Below are positions 17,859-26,300 of a stretch of 35,247 nucleotides of DNA, piece after piece. This DNA is from Myxococcales bacterium (lineage in GTDB: Bacteria; Myxococcota_A; Polyangia; Polyangiales; Polyangiaceae). The notes beneath the pieces were generated by a model. That model was not told the DNA's origin, did no database searches, and worked only from the letters and a program-made list of their open reading frames with translations. Every line of letters starts with the position of its first letter. Position 1 is the first letter of the stretch. The stretch is taken from contig JANXMC010000654.1 of NCBI GenBank assembly GCA_025354825.1, positions 1 to 35,247 on the forward strand, read 5' to 3'. Position numbers and translations under genes: made by a program.

Positions 17859-20585
17859 TCACTTGGGCGCCGTGGCTAAGAACTGGTGGAGCGCGGCGGC
17901 ACGGGCGTCTCTCGTTTTCTCGCACGAGCGTGCACGCTCGAGCGATTTGTGGAGCGCTAGAGCGCCACCGTCGATGCGCGACGCGAGGACGCCAAGCGCT
18001 TTTTCGGCACGGTCGGCGTGGGCCGAATCGCAGAACCACCATGCGACTTGCAAGGCCCCGCTGGCGTCGTCGTCGCGCATGCGACCCGTGATTTCGGCGG
18101 CATGGGTGAGGAAAAAGTCGAACGCCATCTCCCGCGTTGCGCGCACGCTCAACGCACTGAAAACGATGTTGTGCGCCTCGCGGAGATCGACCTTGGTGTC
18201 GAGGAGGAGCGCGAGGGCGTCGGCCGAGAGCGTGGGGTCGGGCGTCGCCCCGAGCACGCCGAAGAGGCGCTGCTGCTCTTCGCGCGGGGTGTCCGAAGCG
18301 AGAGCGGCCGCGCGAGCGCGGGCGTAGACTGCGCGGTCACCGCTCGCAATCGCGATACGTAATACGGTGCCGACGAGCTCCTCGTCGACGCCGGCGTGGG
18401 TCGTGAGCCACGTTCCCGCCAGGCGGATCGCCGTCGCGATCGTCTCTTTGGAGCGACCGATCTGCGCGAGATCATCGAGCACTCTCGCCTGCAGCATCGC
18501 AAGGGCTGGCTCGGTCGGCGGCGTGAAGCCGATGCGTGCGCGAAGGGGCTCGAACAGGTGGCGTGTATATGCCGCGAGCGCGTCGCGATCGGCGTCGTTG
18601 GCGTAATAGTCGCTCGACTCGAGCACGTCGGCGGCGAAGTGATACGTGGGCGCCTTCCCTATTTTCACGAGAGGTTCGAGAAGCGCGAGTGTATCGCTCT
18701 CGGACGCACGGCCGGTTCGCACGAGGGTGCGCACGTCGTAGGCCAGGGCGAGTCGCTCGATGAGCGTCGCGCCCGATGCAGGGGCGAGCGCGCGCGCCGC
18801 GAGACCCTTCTCCGCGGAAACGACGTAATAGCCAATACCGTTCTCTTGCCCCACGAGCCAATCGGGGCATGTGCTTCCTTCGAGAGACATGTCCCCTTCG
18901 CGATCACGCAGCACCTGGCACGTGCGATGGGACTGCTTCCTATGGCTGTCGCCGTAGCGTACGCAAATGGGAATGGGCCACGACCCGGCGGGAGTCGCCG
19001 CAACTTCGAGGCGCGCTTGCGAAAGGTGGAGGCGCGGAGCCGCGCCCGGCGCGCACGTCAGCGACATTCCGACGACGGGAATCCCCGGCTTCTCGATGAA
19101 CGCGTGCAAGATGTCGACAGCATCGGGGCCGAGCCCTTGACCCATCGCATCGGCCATGTCCGCCATCGTCGCGACGCCGTTGACGTGGGCCCGAAGGTAG
19201 CTCGCGATCGTGCCACGAAAGCGGGCCGCACCCGCCCACTGCTCCATCATATCGAGAACCGCCGCCCCCTTGTAATACGTCGACGTATTGTCGAAGGACG
19301 CCGTGATGTCCGTGTCGAGAAGAATGGCAACGCGCACGGGCTTCGCCGTGGAAAGAACGTCTGCCGTAATCGCCGCCTGTTTATTGTTAAGGCGCTCGTT
19401 CGGCATCTCCCACGATGGCGCGAACGTATTCGTCGCTTTGCCGTCGGCCCAGCTCGCGAACGATTCGTTCAGCCAAGTATCGTCCCACCACGCGGTCGTC
19501 ACCATATCGCCGAACCAGTGGTGGGCGAGCTCGTGAATCGCGATATTGGCATATCGCTTCTTGCGGTAAAACGTCTCCTCCGACTTCTTGAGAAGCGTGA
19601 GTGGCTGCCCCAACGCCACGAGGCCAGCATGTTCCATCGTGCCCCAAAAGCGGGGGACGACGGCAACGTCCAGCTTCTCATAGGGATACGGAACACCAAT
19701 TTGGTCTTCGAGGATTTTTACGATATTTGCCGTAATTTCCTGGGCGTACCGGGTTTCGGGTGCCCGCCCCTTGGGGACGAAGATACGAATCGGCCGCCCG
19801 TTGGGGCCGCTCTTGAGGGGCACGGCCTCGAAGGGGCCGACGATGAACGCCACGAGATAGCTCGGTAGCGGTTTCGACGTGGCGAAGGTCATCACGTTGA
19901 GCCCCGCCGCATCCACCGACGTGGTGCGTACTTCGGTATTCGCCGCGACGACGTCACCGGGCCGCACGTGAAACGTCAGCGTCCATGGGATCTTGAACGA
20001 CGGCTCGTCGAAGCAGGGGAATCCGCGGCGGGCATCGACCGGCTCGAAGAACGTATACGCGTAGGACACGTCCCCTTCGCGCTCCCGGTAAATGCCGCGG
20101 CTGCGTGCGGCGTCGAGGGTTCCTCGAAACGTGATGACCATCGTGGCCGCGCCTGCCGGGAGCGCTTCGGCGGCGGCAAGCCCGATGCGTCCGAAGGTTC
20201 CGGGGAGCACGCGAAGGGGCGTAACCTTTTCGCCAAGCTTTACCTCGGCACTCGCAATCTCGAGATCGACTGCGTGGAGCCAGATGGCCTCCGTAGCAGC
20301 GGCGAGTGTCACGTCTATCGTCGCGATTCCCGAATAGCGCTCTTGGGATGGGTCGATCGTGAGCTCGAGGCTCTCGTGCGTCGGCCTCACGGTCGTCCCG
20401 AGGCGAAGCCCCGCGGGCGGCTGCGGGTCTGCGAGATGTGCGTTCGGCGCGCCGGCGTCGAGGGGCGCGGCGGCCGTCGGCGTGGCGGTCCCTGGGCGCG
20501 CATCGCGCGGCGAGGGCGACGCGCACCCGTTGGCGAGAAGCGCAAAGGCCACGAAGCGCGAAATCGGAGACCGCGACGTTCCCAT
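17859..20585 (-). CDS. M1-family aminopeptidase, lipoprotein
   Basis: A 908-residue protein with start ATG at 20585; a GTG at 20600 is the alternative. A signal ends at Cys21 (LANGC), so it is probably a lipoprotein facing the periplasm or outer surface. An M1 N-terminal beta domain (about 60-240) is followed by the thermolysin-like domain: HELAH zinc motif (351-355), WLNESFASW with third zinc ligand Glu374, and, in place of the usual GAMEN/GGMEN motif, GTMEH at 315-319. A C-terminal helical ERAP1-like part follows. Such enzymes remove N-terminal residues from peptides. The Asn-to-His change in the exopeptidase motif may alter substrate binding. The likely operon partner is the GNAT gene downstream. 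Confidence 0.92.
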   Translation of the reverse strand: MGTSRSPISRFVAFALLANGCASPSPRDARPGTATPTAAAPLDAGAPNAHLADPQPPAGLRLGTTVRPTHESLELTIDPSQERYSGIATIDVTLAAATEAIWLHAVDLEIASAEVKLGEKVTPLRVLPGTFGRIGLAAAEALPAGAATMVITFRGTLDAARSRGIYREREGDVSYAYTFFEPVDARRGFPCFDEPSFKIPWTLTFHVRPGDVVAANTEVRTTSVDAAGLNVMTFATSKPLPSYLVAFIVGPFEAVPLKSGPNGRPIRIFVPKGRAPETRYAQEITANIVKILEDQIGVPYPYEKLDVAVVPRFWGTMEHAGLVALGQPLTLLKKSEETFYRKKRYANIAIHELAHHWFGDMVTTAWWDDTWLNESFASWADGKATNTFAPSWEMPNERLNNKQAAITADVLSTAKPVRVAILLDTDITASFDNTSTYYKGAAVLDMMEQWAGAARFRGTIASYLRAHVNGVATMADMADAMGQGLGPDAVDILHAFIEKPGIPVVGMSLTCAPGAAPRLHLSQARLEVAATPAGSWPIPICVRYGDSHRKQSHRTCQVLRDREGDMSLEGSTCPDWLVGQENGIGYYVVSAEKGLAARALAPASGATLIERLALAYDVRTLVRTGRASESDTLALLEPLVKIGKAPTYHFAADVLESSDYYANDADRDALAAYTRHLFEPLRARIGFTPPTEPALAMLQARVLDDLAQIGRSKETIATAIRLAGTWLTTHAGVDEELVGTVLRIAIASGDRAVYARARAAALASDTPREEQQRLFGVLGATPDPTLSADALALLLDTKVDLREAHNIVFSALSVRATREMAFDFFLTHAAEITGRMRDDDASGALQVAWWFCDSAHADRAEKALGVLASRIDGGALALHKSLERARSCEKTRDARAAALHQFLATAPK

Positions 20586-20652
20586 GCGCTCGACTACCAC
20601 GCCGAACGGGTGACTGGCCTACGCGATGCGCGTGTGTCAGAGGAGCAGCCCT

Positions 20653-21087
20653 ATGCCTAGCCTACGTGCGTTCGTCTTCCCGTCGCTCCTCGCGGCATTC
20701 CTCGCCATCGTCGGATGCGGCGGCACGCAACCCATCATTCGCGCCACGAACCCCGTTGGCGCCGAGGCCCACGGAGTCGCCCGCGTCTACGTCCGTTCCG
20801 TCGATCACAACATCTTCAAGTTCACCGTCAACAACCTCTCCCACGAGATGTTCGTGGTCGATCGCGACGCCGTCGTGCTTCGCGTTTTCGGCGACACCCG
20901 CATGCGCGTCGCGGGCGGCGCTGGGCGCACGTACATGGTTCAGCCCGGAGGCTCCCACGACGTGAACGTGAAGTTCGACCTGACCGACGTCGTCCCCGGG
21001 GTGCCGATGAGCGTGAGCTTCGAGCATGCGATCAATCAGGGCGGGAACGTGATGCCGGTTCCGCCTCTGGAATTCATCGCCGAGTAG
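20653..21087 (+). CDS. small lipoprotein, unknown function
   Basis: A 144-residue protein from ATG 20653, preceded by AGGAG at 20641-20645. The lipoprotein signal ends in AIVGC. The mature part is a compact beta-rich domain (VYVRSVDHNIFKFTVNNLSHE, then MRVAGGAGRTYMVQPGG and FDLTDVVPGVPMSVSFEHA), resembling an immunoglobulin-like or transthyretin-like fold. I do not recognise a named family. It is divergent from the aminopeptidase gene (67-nt gap) and followed by a GC hairpin. Confidence 0.82.
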   Translation: MPSLRAFVFPSLLAAFLAIVGCGGTQPIIRATNPVGAEAHGVARVYVRSVDHNIFKFTVNNLSHEMFVVDRDAVVLRVFGDTRMRVAGGAGRTYMVQPGGSHDVNVKFDLTDVVPGVPMSVSFEHAINQGGNVMPVPPLEFIAE

Positions 21088-21124
21088 TCTCCACGGAGAG
21101 ACGGCTCAGGGCGCGAACCGCTTG

Positions 21125-21150
21125 CCGCGGGCGCACCGCTCCGCCCGCGG
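21125..21150 (+). terminator. GC hairpin downstream of lipoprotein gene
   Basis: A perfect 9-bp stem (21125-21133 with 21142-21150, 8-nt loop) lies 37 nt after the stop at 21087. There is no T-run; it is probably a terminator or 3'-stabilising structure. Confidence 0.4.
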
Positions 21151-21162
21151 AGCTGTGTATCG

Positions 21163-21245
21163 CCTAAAGAAACGATTCTTCGAAACCTGCGCCGTTTGCG
21201 GCTGGCCGAGGCGCGAACATCACGCAAATCGTATGTTTCTTTAGG
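21163..21245. repeat. 11-bp AT-rich inverted repeat with 61-nt spacer
   Basis: CCTAAAGAAAC at 21163-21173 is matched by GTTTCTTTAGG at 21235-21245. The similarity continues inward with a CGATT block offset by 3 nt. The arms are AT-rich in a GC-rich genome. It lies between two convergent genes and could be a terminator stem, a binding site or the trace of a small element. Confidence 0.45.
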
Positions 21246-21262
21246 AATGCTTATCGAAACGC

Positions 21263-21281
21263 GGGAGGGGCAACCCCTCCC
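21263..21281. terminator. 8-bp GC hairpin, possible bidirectional terminator
   Basis: A perfect 8-bp G-rich/C-rich stem (21263-21270 with 21274-21281) with a 3-nt loop sits between convergent genes, 67 nt before the stop of the minus-strand gene. It lacks a T-run on either side. Confidence 0.4.
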
Positions 21282-21347
21282 CCAATCTAGGGAAGCGCGT
21301 CGGCTGCGGAGGGGCGGCGCGTGCGTCGCCCCGAACCGAGACCGCGG

Positions 21348-21632
21348 TTATCCCTGCGGGCAGTTGATGCGTACGAGCCAGTCGCGAAGCTTGTCTGCCG
21401 TCATGATGACAACGGTGTTCGCGAGCCGCGGAGCCATTTCTTCCTCGGAGTAGTCGAGGGGAAGCTTCGTGTCCTTGTGGACGACCCAGCTATTTTCCGC
21501 GTTTCGCTCGCGATCCTTCATGAGCGCCTTGGCGACGAAGCCAGGCCCGAGCACGCCCGCGACCGCACCGTAGGTCGCGCGCACGCGCCGTTCGTTCAAA
21601 CACGTAATGATCCCATCGAGCGTGTACGCCAT
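21348..21632 (-). CDS. small conserved hypothetical protein
   Basis: A 94-residue soluble protein with start ATG at 21632, preceded by GGAG with a short spacing. The N-terminus MAYTLDGIITCLNERRVRATYGAVAGVLG looks like a small helical, possibly nucleic-acid-associated domain; SWVVHKDTKLPLDYSEEEM follows in the middle, and ITC and NCP carry the only cysteines. I recall similar short proteins in diverse proteobacteria without assigned function; this is from memory only. Codon usage is normal for the window. Confidence 0.75.
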   Translation of the reverse strand: MAYTLDGIITCLNERRVRATYGAVAGVLGPGFVAKALMKDRERNAENSWVVHKDTKLPLDYSEEEMAPRLANTVVIMTADKLRDWLVRINCPQG

Positions 21633-21996
21633 TCGTTCTCCGTTTCCTGGGGGGACCTTTCGCGCGGCAGGGCATCCGCGTCAATGGAGCTGAAAATGCT
21701 AGGCGCGAGCGCGAGGCGCTCCCGCAGCGCCCTCGCCGACGCGATGTCGGTCTTCGTAGGCACGCGAGCGCCCGAGCAACTCTCGAAAATAGTTCGAGCG
21801 CCGTGATCGCTTTCGGCTCTTTGCACCCACCAGAGGGCGAGGCACATCGAACCGTGAGCATGGCGATAAGTTTCGGACTGACCGGCAAGGCGGGCGCAGC
21901 CACGCGCACGGACGCCGCGGTCGAGCCGCTCGTCCGCCGCGCATGCGGGCATCTTCGGGCGATACCGAAGTTCGAATCGAGGCGGCGCGGATTCGT
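21633..21996. other. 364-bp region with weak coding signals
   Basis: No confident gene. Two plus-strand frames are open: one ending at 21806 (last ATG at 21684, 40 codons) and one at 21803-22000 (65 codons, GTG start). They are joined to each other and to the ORF at 21997 by 4-nt GTGA/ATGA overlaps. GC-rich third positions are moderate, and no ribosome site or recognised motif is present. It may be remnant or novel small genes. Confidence 0.3.
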
Positions 21997-22209
21997 ATGA
22001 CCGCCATCCTACGCACGGCGTTCACCCTCGATCTCGCGCTGACGCCCGTTGCGCGCGGAAGCCTCTCGCTCGTCGTCGACGACGAGCTGGGCGGTCGCGA
22101 CTACGTCGTTCGCCGAAGCGACGAATCCGGCGACGACACCGTCTTCGGGACGTACGTCGTGCGGGTGGGAGTCGCAATCGGTGTGACCGCCGACCTCTTC
22201 ACGCATTAA
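21997..22209 (+). CDS. small hypothetical protein
   Basis: A 70-residue ORF from ATG 21997; a start at 21943 is possible but its added codons have poor third-position GC. From 21997 almost every third base is G or C, as in real genes here, and the opposite strand does not share this bias. The product is a soluble-looking, beta-patterned fragment (LDLALTPVARGSLSLVVDDELGG, then FGTYVVRVGVAIGV). It could be a small protein or the C-terminal remnant of a larger one. No family is recognised and no clear Shine-Dalgarno sequence is seen. Confidence 0.45.
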   Translation: MTAILRTAFTLDLALTPVARGSLSLVVDDELGGRDYVVRRSDESGDDTVFGTYVVRVGVAIGVTADLFTH

Positions 22210-22236
22210 CACAGGTGCGCGGTGTAGATCTCCGCG

Positions 22237-23292
22237 ATGCGAACCGCTCGATGGCTGCTGCGCTCTGTTTGCCCTTCATTTTTCGCAGTATCCTGCGCCG
22301 CGGCGCCCCACGCGAGCGCCCCGACGCCCGCGCGAGAGCCGATAGCCCTCACGGCGCAGAGCGTCGCGCTCCCCGGCGCGAGCGCCCCGGCATCCCTCGA
22401 TTACATCGTCTACGAGTCCGCGGGCGGGCGCGTCTGGGTGCCTGTCGGAAACACCGGGAGCGTCGACGTGTTCGACCCCGCGCGGGGAGCCTTCACGCGC
22501 GTCGACGGCTTTAAAACCGACGAGCGCGAGGTGCGCGGGGCAAAGCGAACGATTGGCCCGAGCGCGGCTACCGTCGGCGAGGGCGCCGTCTACGTTGGCA
22601 ATCGCGCAACCCGTGAGGTCTGCGCCGTCGACGCGAAAGCGCTGCGCTTGGGGGCCTGCGCGAAGGTTGGCGGAGACACCGATGGCGTCGCCTACGTTGC
22701 GTCGGTGAAGGAGCTGTGGGTGACCACGCCCGACGAGAAGTCGATCACCGTGCTCGATGTCTCGAACCCCGGCGCCCCCGCGGCGAAGAGCGTCATCGCA
22801 TTCGCCGGTGAGCCCGAGGGGTACGCCGTCGACGAAGCGCGCGGACTGTTTTTCACGAACCTCGAAGACGCAGGCGGCACCGTCGTCGTCGACGTGAAGA
22901 CCCATACGGTCAAGGCGACGTGGCAAGCTGGTTGCGGCGAAAACGGCCCCCGCGGCCTCGCCTTCGACGCGGCACGCGGCTTCCTGTTCGTCGCCTGCAC
23001 CGATCATGTTCAAGTGCTCGACACGCGCCACGACGGCGCGCACCTCGGGAGGCTCGAGACCGGAAACGGCGTCGACAACATCGACTGGCTCGACGCGAAG
23101 CAGCTGCTCTACACGGCCGCCGCCAAGGACGCGCGACTCACCGTTGCGCGGGTCGACGACGCCGGAAGGGCGACGATCATCGCGACGGGCACGACCGCTC
23201 TCGGGGCGCGCAATCCCGTGGCGGACGCAAAGGGGAATGCCTACGTCGCCGACGGGCGCGGCGCGCGGCTCCTGATTTTCGCAATGCCGTAA
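22237..23292 (+). CDS. YncE-like beta-propeller lipoprotein
   Basis: A 351-residue exported protein from ATG 22237. The lipoprotein signal is FAVSC with Cys near residue 20, followed by a short Ala/Pro-rich linker. The body is a series of about 45-residue beta-sheet repeats with GRVWVPVGNTGSVDVFD, GAVYVGNRATREVCAVD, KELWVTTPDEKSITVLDVS, GLFFTNLEDAGGTVVVDV and FLFVACTDHVQVLDTR. This is the pattern of YncE/SMP-30-like 6- or 7-bladed propellers. Such proteins bind ligands or partner proteins in the periplasm; no enzymatic motif is visible. It converges with the operon at 23303, with a 10-nt gap. Confidence 0.85.
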   Translation: MRTARWLLRSVCPSFFAVSCAAAPHASAPTPAREPIALTAQSVALPGASAPASLDYIVYESAGGRVWVPVGNTGSVDVFDPARGAFTRVDGFKTDEREVRGAKRTIGPSAATVGEGAVYVGNRATREVCAVDAKALRLGACAKVGGDTDGVAYVASVKELWVTTPDEKSITVLDVSNPGAPAAKSVIAFAGEPEGYAVDEARGLFFTNLEDAGGTVVVDVKTHTVKATWQAGCGENGPRGLAFDAARGFLFVACTDHVQVLDTRHDGAHLGRLETGNGVDNIDWLDAKQLLYTAAAKDARLTVARVDDAGRATIIATGTTALGARNPVADAKGNAYVADGRGARLLIFAMP

Positions 23293-23302
23293 TCGCGTTT
23301 CG

Positions 23303-24553
23303 TCATTCGCTCCGGAGCGCCTCGATGGGGTCGAGGCGCGCGGCGCGCCACGCGGGCAGGAAGCCGAACACGATTCCAACGGCCACCGACACGCCCGCGG
23401 CGACGGCGAGAGAGCCTGGTGAAAGGGAGAGGGACCAGCCGAGGGCCCGTTCGAGCGCGAACGACCCAACGAGGCTCGCCGCAACTCCTACGGCTCCGCC
23501 GAAGAGACAGAGAACGACGGCTTCGGCGAGAAACTGGAGGTGCACGGCCCACGCCTTCGCGCCCACCGCCATGCGGAGCCCTATCTCGCGACGACGCTCG
23601 GCGACCGACGCGAGCATGACGTTCATCGTGCCTATTCCGCCAACGAGAAGGGCGACCGATGCAGTGGCGAGCAGCAGGCGCTCGAACGTGGCGTTCGCCT
23701 CGAGCTGCGCGCGAATCAGCTCTTCGGGCCGACGAATGTTGAAGTCGTCGTCGATGCCGGGGGCGAGCGCGTGGCGCTCGCGCATGAGAGCCATGACGTC
23801 GCGCGTGGCCACGTCGACCGTCTCGGGCGCGGTGGCCGAGCAGACGATGTCGTCGACCCACGTGAGCCCCTTCCCGCGGAGCTTCGTCATGGCCGTGGCG
23901 TAGGGGACGAAGACCGTGTCGTCCTGGTCGCGCCCCTCGGCCGACTGCCCTTTCGCGCCGAGGATGCCGACCACTTCGAAGAGCTGCACGCCGATGCGAA
24001 TCGTCTCGCCCACCGCGGGGGCTTCGCCGAAGAGCTGCGCGCGCACGGTCTCGCCGAGGAGGACGACGTTCGTCACCTGGGCAACGTCCTCGTGCGTGAA
24101 GACGCGGCCCGCAGCAATCTCCCAACGCTTGATGTCGAGGTACTCGGGCGCGACGCCCCGGTACCGCGTGAGCCAATTGCGCTCGCCATGGAGGGCCAAG
24201 ATCGATCCGTCGACCTGGGGCGAGACGCTTCGAATCGACGGAATTTCGAGGGCGATCGCGTGCGCGTCGTCGACCGTGAGGGTCGTCGTCGCCAGGTTGC
24301 CCGTTCGCGCGCCGTTGACGTTGCGAGAGCCCGCCTCGACCCACACGAGGTTGTCGCCAAGCTTTTGGAGCTGCGCCTCGGCGAGGGCTGCACCGGCCCG
24401 TCCGAGGGCGACGACCCAAACGACCGCCGCGATACCGATCGCGATGCCGACGGCGGTGAGCGTGCTCCGCGACGCATTGCGGACAACCGCGTTTCCCCCC
24501 TCACGCGCGAGCGCGCCGATGAGAATGAAGACGCGGGGAGCGCGGACTCGCAT
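23303..24553 (-). CDS. MacB/FtsX-type ABC transporter permease
   Basis: A 416-residue protein with start ATG at 24553, 5 nt after the stop of the anti-sigma gene. One N-terminal membrane helix (about 32-50) is followed by a MacB-PCD-like periplasmic domain (NLVWVEAGSRNVNGARTGN, later VVLLGETVRAQLFGE and GRDQDDTVFVPYATAMTKL) and three C-terminal helices with the FtsX signature VGGIGTMNVMLASVAERRREIGLRMAVGAK and the end motif PAWRAARLDPIEALR. Permeases of this class work with a MacB-type ATPase in lipoprotein or peptide extrusion. No ATPase lies in the operon or elsewhere in the window (the ABC-F at 5.8 kb is not a transporter), so the partner is encoded elsewhere. Last gene of the operon. Confidence 0.93.
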   Translation of the reverse strand: MRVRAPRVFILIGALAREGGNAVVRNASRSTLTAVGIAIGIAAVVWVVALGRAGAALAEAQLQKLGDNLVWVEAGSRNVNGARTGNLATTTLTVDDAHAIALEIPSIRSVSPQVDGSILALHGERNWLTRYRGVAPEYLDIKRWEIAAGRVFTHEDVAQVTNVVLLGETVRAQLFGEAPAVGETIRIGVQLFEVVGILGAKGQSAEGRDQDDTVFVPYATAMTKLRGKGLTWVDDIVCSATAPETVDVATRDVMALMRERHALAPGIDDDFNIRRPEELIRAQLEANATFERLLLATASVALLVGGIGTMNVMLASVAERRREIGLRMAVGAKAWAVHLQFLAEAVVLCLFGGAVGVAASLVGSFALERALGWSLSLSPGSLAVAAGVSVAVGIVFGFLPAWRAARLDPIEALRSE

Positions 24554-24558
24554 CTCCC

Positions 24559-25707
24559 TCAGGGGCTCGCGCCGCTGCACTCGGCGAGCGTCTTCCCGTC
24601 GCCATCGGCGTCGCCATCGGCGAGCCCGAGGGTTCGATCGGCAACGAGAGCGCGCAACGTCACGCAGTCGTGGCGCTCGTGGGCGGCGCGCATGACGAGG
24701 ACCGCCGCGTCGTGACGATGGAGCGAGCGGGGGTACCGCGTCACGAAGCGCTCGGCGACGACCGCCGCGGCGTCGGAGCGTCCGGCACGCGCGAGCGATG
24801 CGGCTTCGAGGAACGCCGCGTCCTCGCTCTCGGCGCTCGTTGCGTGCGCGGCCGCAAAGTCGTGGAACCCACGCGCCGCCGCGGCGTAGTCGCCCGCGCG
24901 GTACCGACGCATCGCCTTGGCGTAGTCGACCACGTCGTAGGGCGGCGCGTGCACCGGGCGCGCGATTGCAGCGGACGACGGCGACGGCGACGGGAGCGCG
25001 CTCGGTGTCTCGGCGATCGGCCACGACATGCCTGCGCCGAGGCGGACTTCGGCGTGGAGCGCACTGCCGATGCGAACGGCCACGACTCCTTCACGCACGC
25101 GCACCGAGCGCGTCTCGCCCCGTTCGACGTCGACATCGAACGTCGTACCGTGCACTTCGAGCTCACCATCGGGGACGGCGAGGAGGAATCGCTCGCCCGG
25201 TGCGAGCTTGTCGACGTGCACGCTGACCCAGCCGTCCTTCAGCGTCACAGACTCGACGTTCGCGACGCGGCTCCGAGACCAAACGGCGGCGTCCGAAGGC
25301 GTTACGACGCTGCGCCACGGCACGGCGGCCGACGGCGCCGACCCGCGTGCGACCTCCACGTGCGAGGCGGCGTGGGGCCGCACGGCGTAAACCGCTACGA
25401 CGCCAACGATCGCGGCGAGGCCGCCCGCGATCACCAGGGTACGTGGCATTCGGGACGGCCGCGGCGATGCGAGCGCCATCCGCATGACGGCGCCGCGAAC
25501 ACGCCGCACGGAGAGCTCGCTCACGCGCTCGGCGGCGAGGCCGCGCCCCATCGCAGCGAGGCGGTCGTCCACTCCGAGGCGCGCGCTGCACGCCGTGCAC
25601 GTCGGGATGTGCCGCTCGAACGAGCACGCGTCCGAAGCGGGAAGTCGACCTTCGCGGTAGGCGTCGACTTCGACGAGTCGCTGGCAGCCAGGAAGATTCA
25701 CATTCAC
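24559..25707 (-). CDS. zinc-finger/FecR anti-sigma factor with TPR-like region
   Basis: A 382-residue protein with a GTG start at 25707, giving a 4-nt GTGA overlap with the sigma gene stop; the adjacent GTG at 25710 is the alternative. The N-terminal zinc-binding anti-sigma motif is HIPTCTAC after a Cys-rich start. One membrane helix (RTLVIAGGLAAIVGVVAVYAV) follows, then a FecR-like domain (DGWVSVHVDKLAPGERFLLA, VHGTTFDVDVERGETRSVRV) and C-terminal TPR-like helices (MRRYRAGDYAAAARGFHDFA). The zinc-finger part would bind the sigma factor in the cytoplasm while the FecR part senses outside the membrane. Position immediately after an ECF sigma gene fits this role. Confidence 0.9.
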   Translation of the reverse strand: MNVNLPGCQRLVEVDAYREGRLPASDACSFERHIPTCTACSARLGVDDRLAAMGRGLAAERVSELSVRRVRGAVMRMALASPRPSRMPRTLVIAGGLAAIVGVVAVYAVRPHAASHVEVARGSAPSAAVPWRSVVTPSDAAVWSRSRVANVESVTLKDGWVSVHVDKLAPGERFLLAVPDGELEVHGTTFDVDVERGETRSVRVREGVVAVRIGSALHAEVRLGAGMSWPIAETPSALPSPSPSSAAIARPVHAPPYDVVDYAKAMRRYRAGDYAAAARGFHDFAAAHATSAESEDAAFLEAASLARAGRSDAAAVVAERFVTRYPRSLHRHDAAVLVMRAAHERHDCVTLRALVADRTLGLADGDADGDGKTLAECSGASP

Positions 25708-26300
25708 CACGCGCCCTCCCGTTTCATCGCTTCGCGTAACTCTTTTTTCGCGTTGAACAGGCGGGTTCGAACCGTCGCGGCGGGCACGCCGAGCACCTGG
25801 GAGGCCTCTTCGGCGGTGATCCCTTCGACCTCGAGAAGAAGGAACACTTCGCGCTTTTTGTCGGACAGCCGGTCGAACGCAACCTTGAACACGGCTGCCT
25901 CTTCGCGCCCCATGGCCGCATGCTCCGGGTCGGGCGTGCCCCACCCTCGGAGGATACCGCCGAAGCTCGCGAGCATTCGCGCGAGCCTCGCCGCAGTCCG
26001 GCGCTCACGCGCCTCGAGGCGCAGCGCAATACCGAAAAGCCAAGCGCGGGCAGAGTCGCGACCGTCGAAGCTCTTTGCCACTTTGGGAAGGAGGATGAAC
26101 GTCGCCTGTACGATGTCGTCGACGGCGTCGCGCCGCCGCGCGATGCGCGCCACGAAGCGGAAGACGTCGGCGTGGTAGCGGTCGTAAATCGCTGCGAGGG
26201 CCGAAAGGTCGCCCGCCGCGATCGACGCGAGGAGCACCGGATCGGGCGTGTGGGCGGCCAGTGTGGGCGCCGAGATCGTGCGGGCGTGGCGCGCTGTCAT
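25704..26300 (-). CDS. ECF-type RNA polymerase sigma factor
   Basis: A 198-residue protein with ATG at 26300, sharing ATGA with the stop of the upstream gene. Sigma region 2 (about 36-100) has DRYHADVFRFVARIARRRDAVDDIVQATFI. Region 4 (about 137-190) has LSDKKREVFLLLEVEGITAEEASQVLGVPAATVRTRLFNAKKELREAM, a helix-turn-helix for -35 recognition. The acidic linker and short length are those of ECF factors, which direct RNA polymerase to promoters of envelope or stress genes. The following gene is its probable anti-sigma partner. It likely autoregulates the operon, though I cannot identify the promoter. Confidence 0.95.
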   Translation of the reverse strand: MTARHARTISAPTLAAHTPDPVLLASIAAGDLSALAAIYDRYHADVFRFVARIARRRDAVDDIVQATFILLPKVAKSFDGRDSARAWLFGIALRLEARERRTAARLARMLASFGGILRGWGTPDPEHAAMGREEAAVFKVAFDRLSDKKREVFLLLEVEGITAEEASQVLGVPAATVRTRLFNAKKELREAMKREGAW

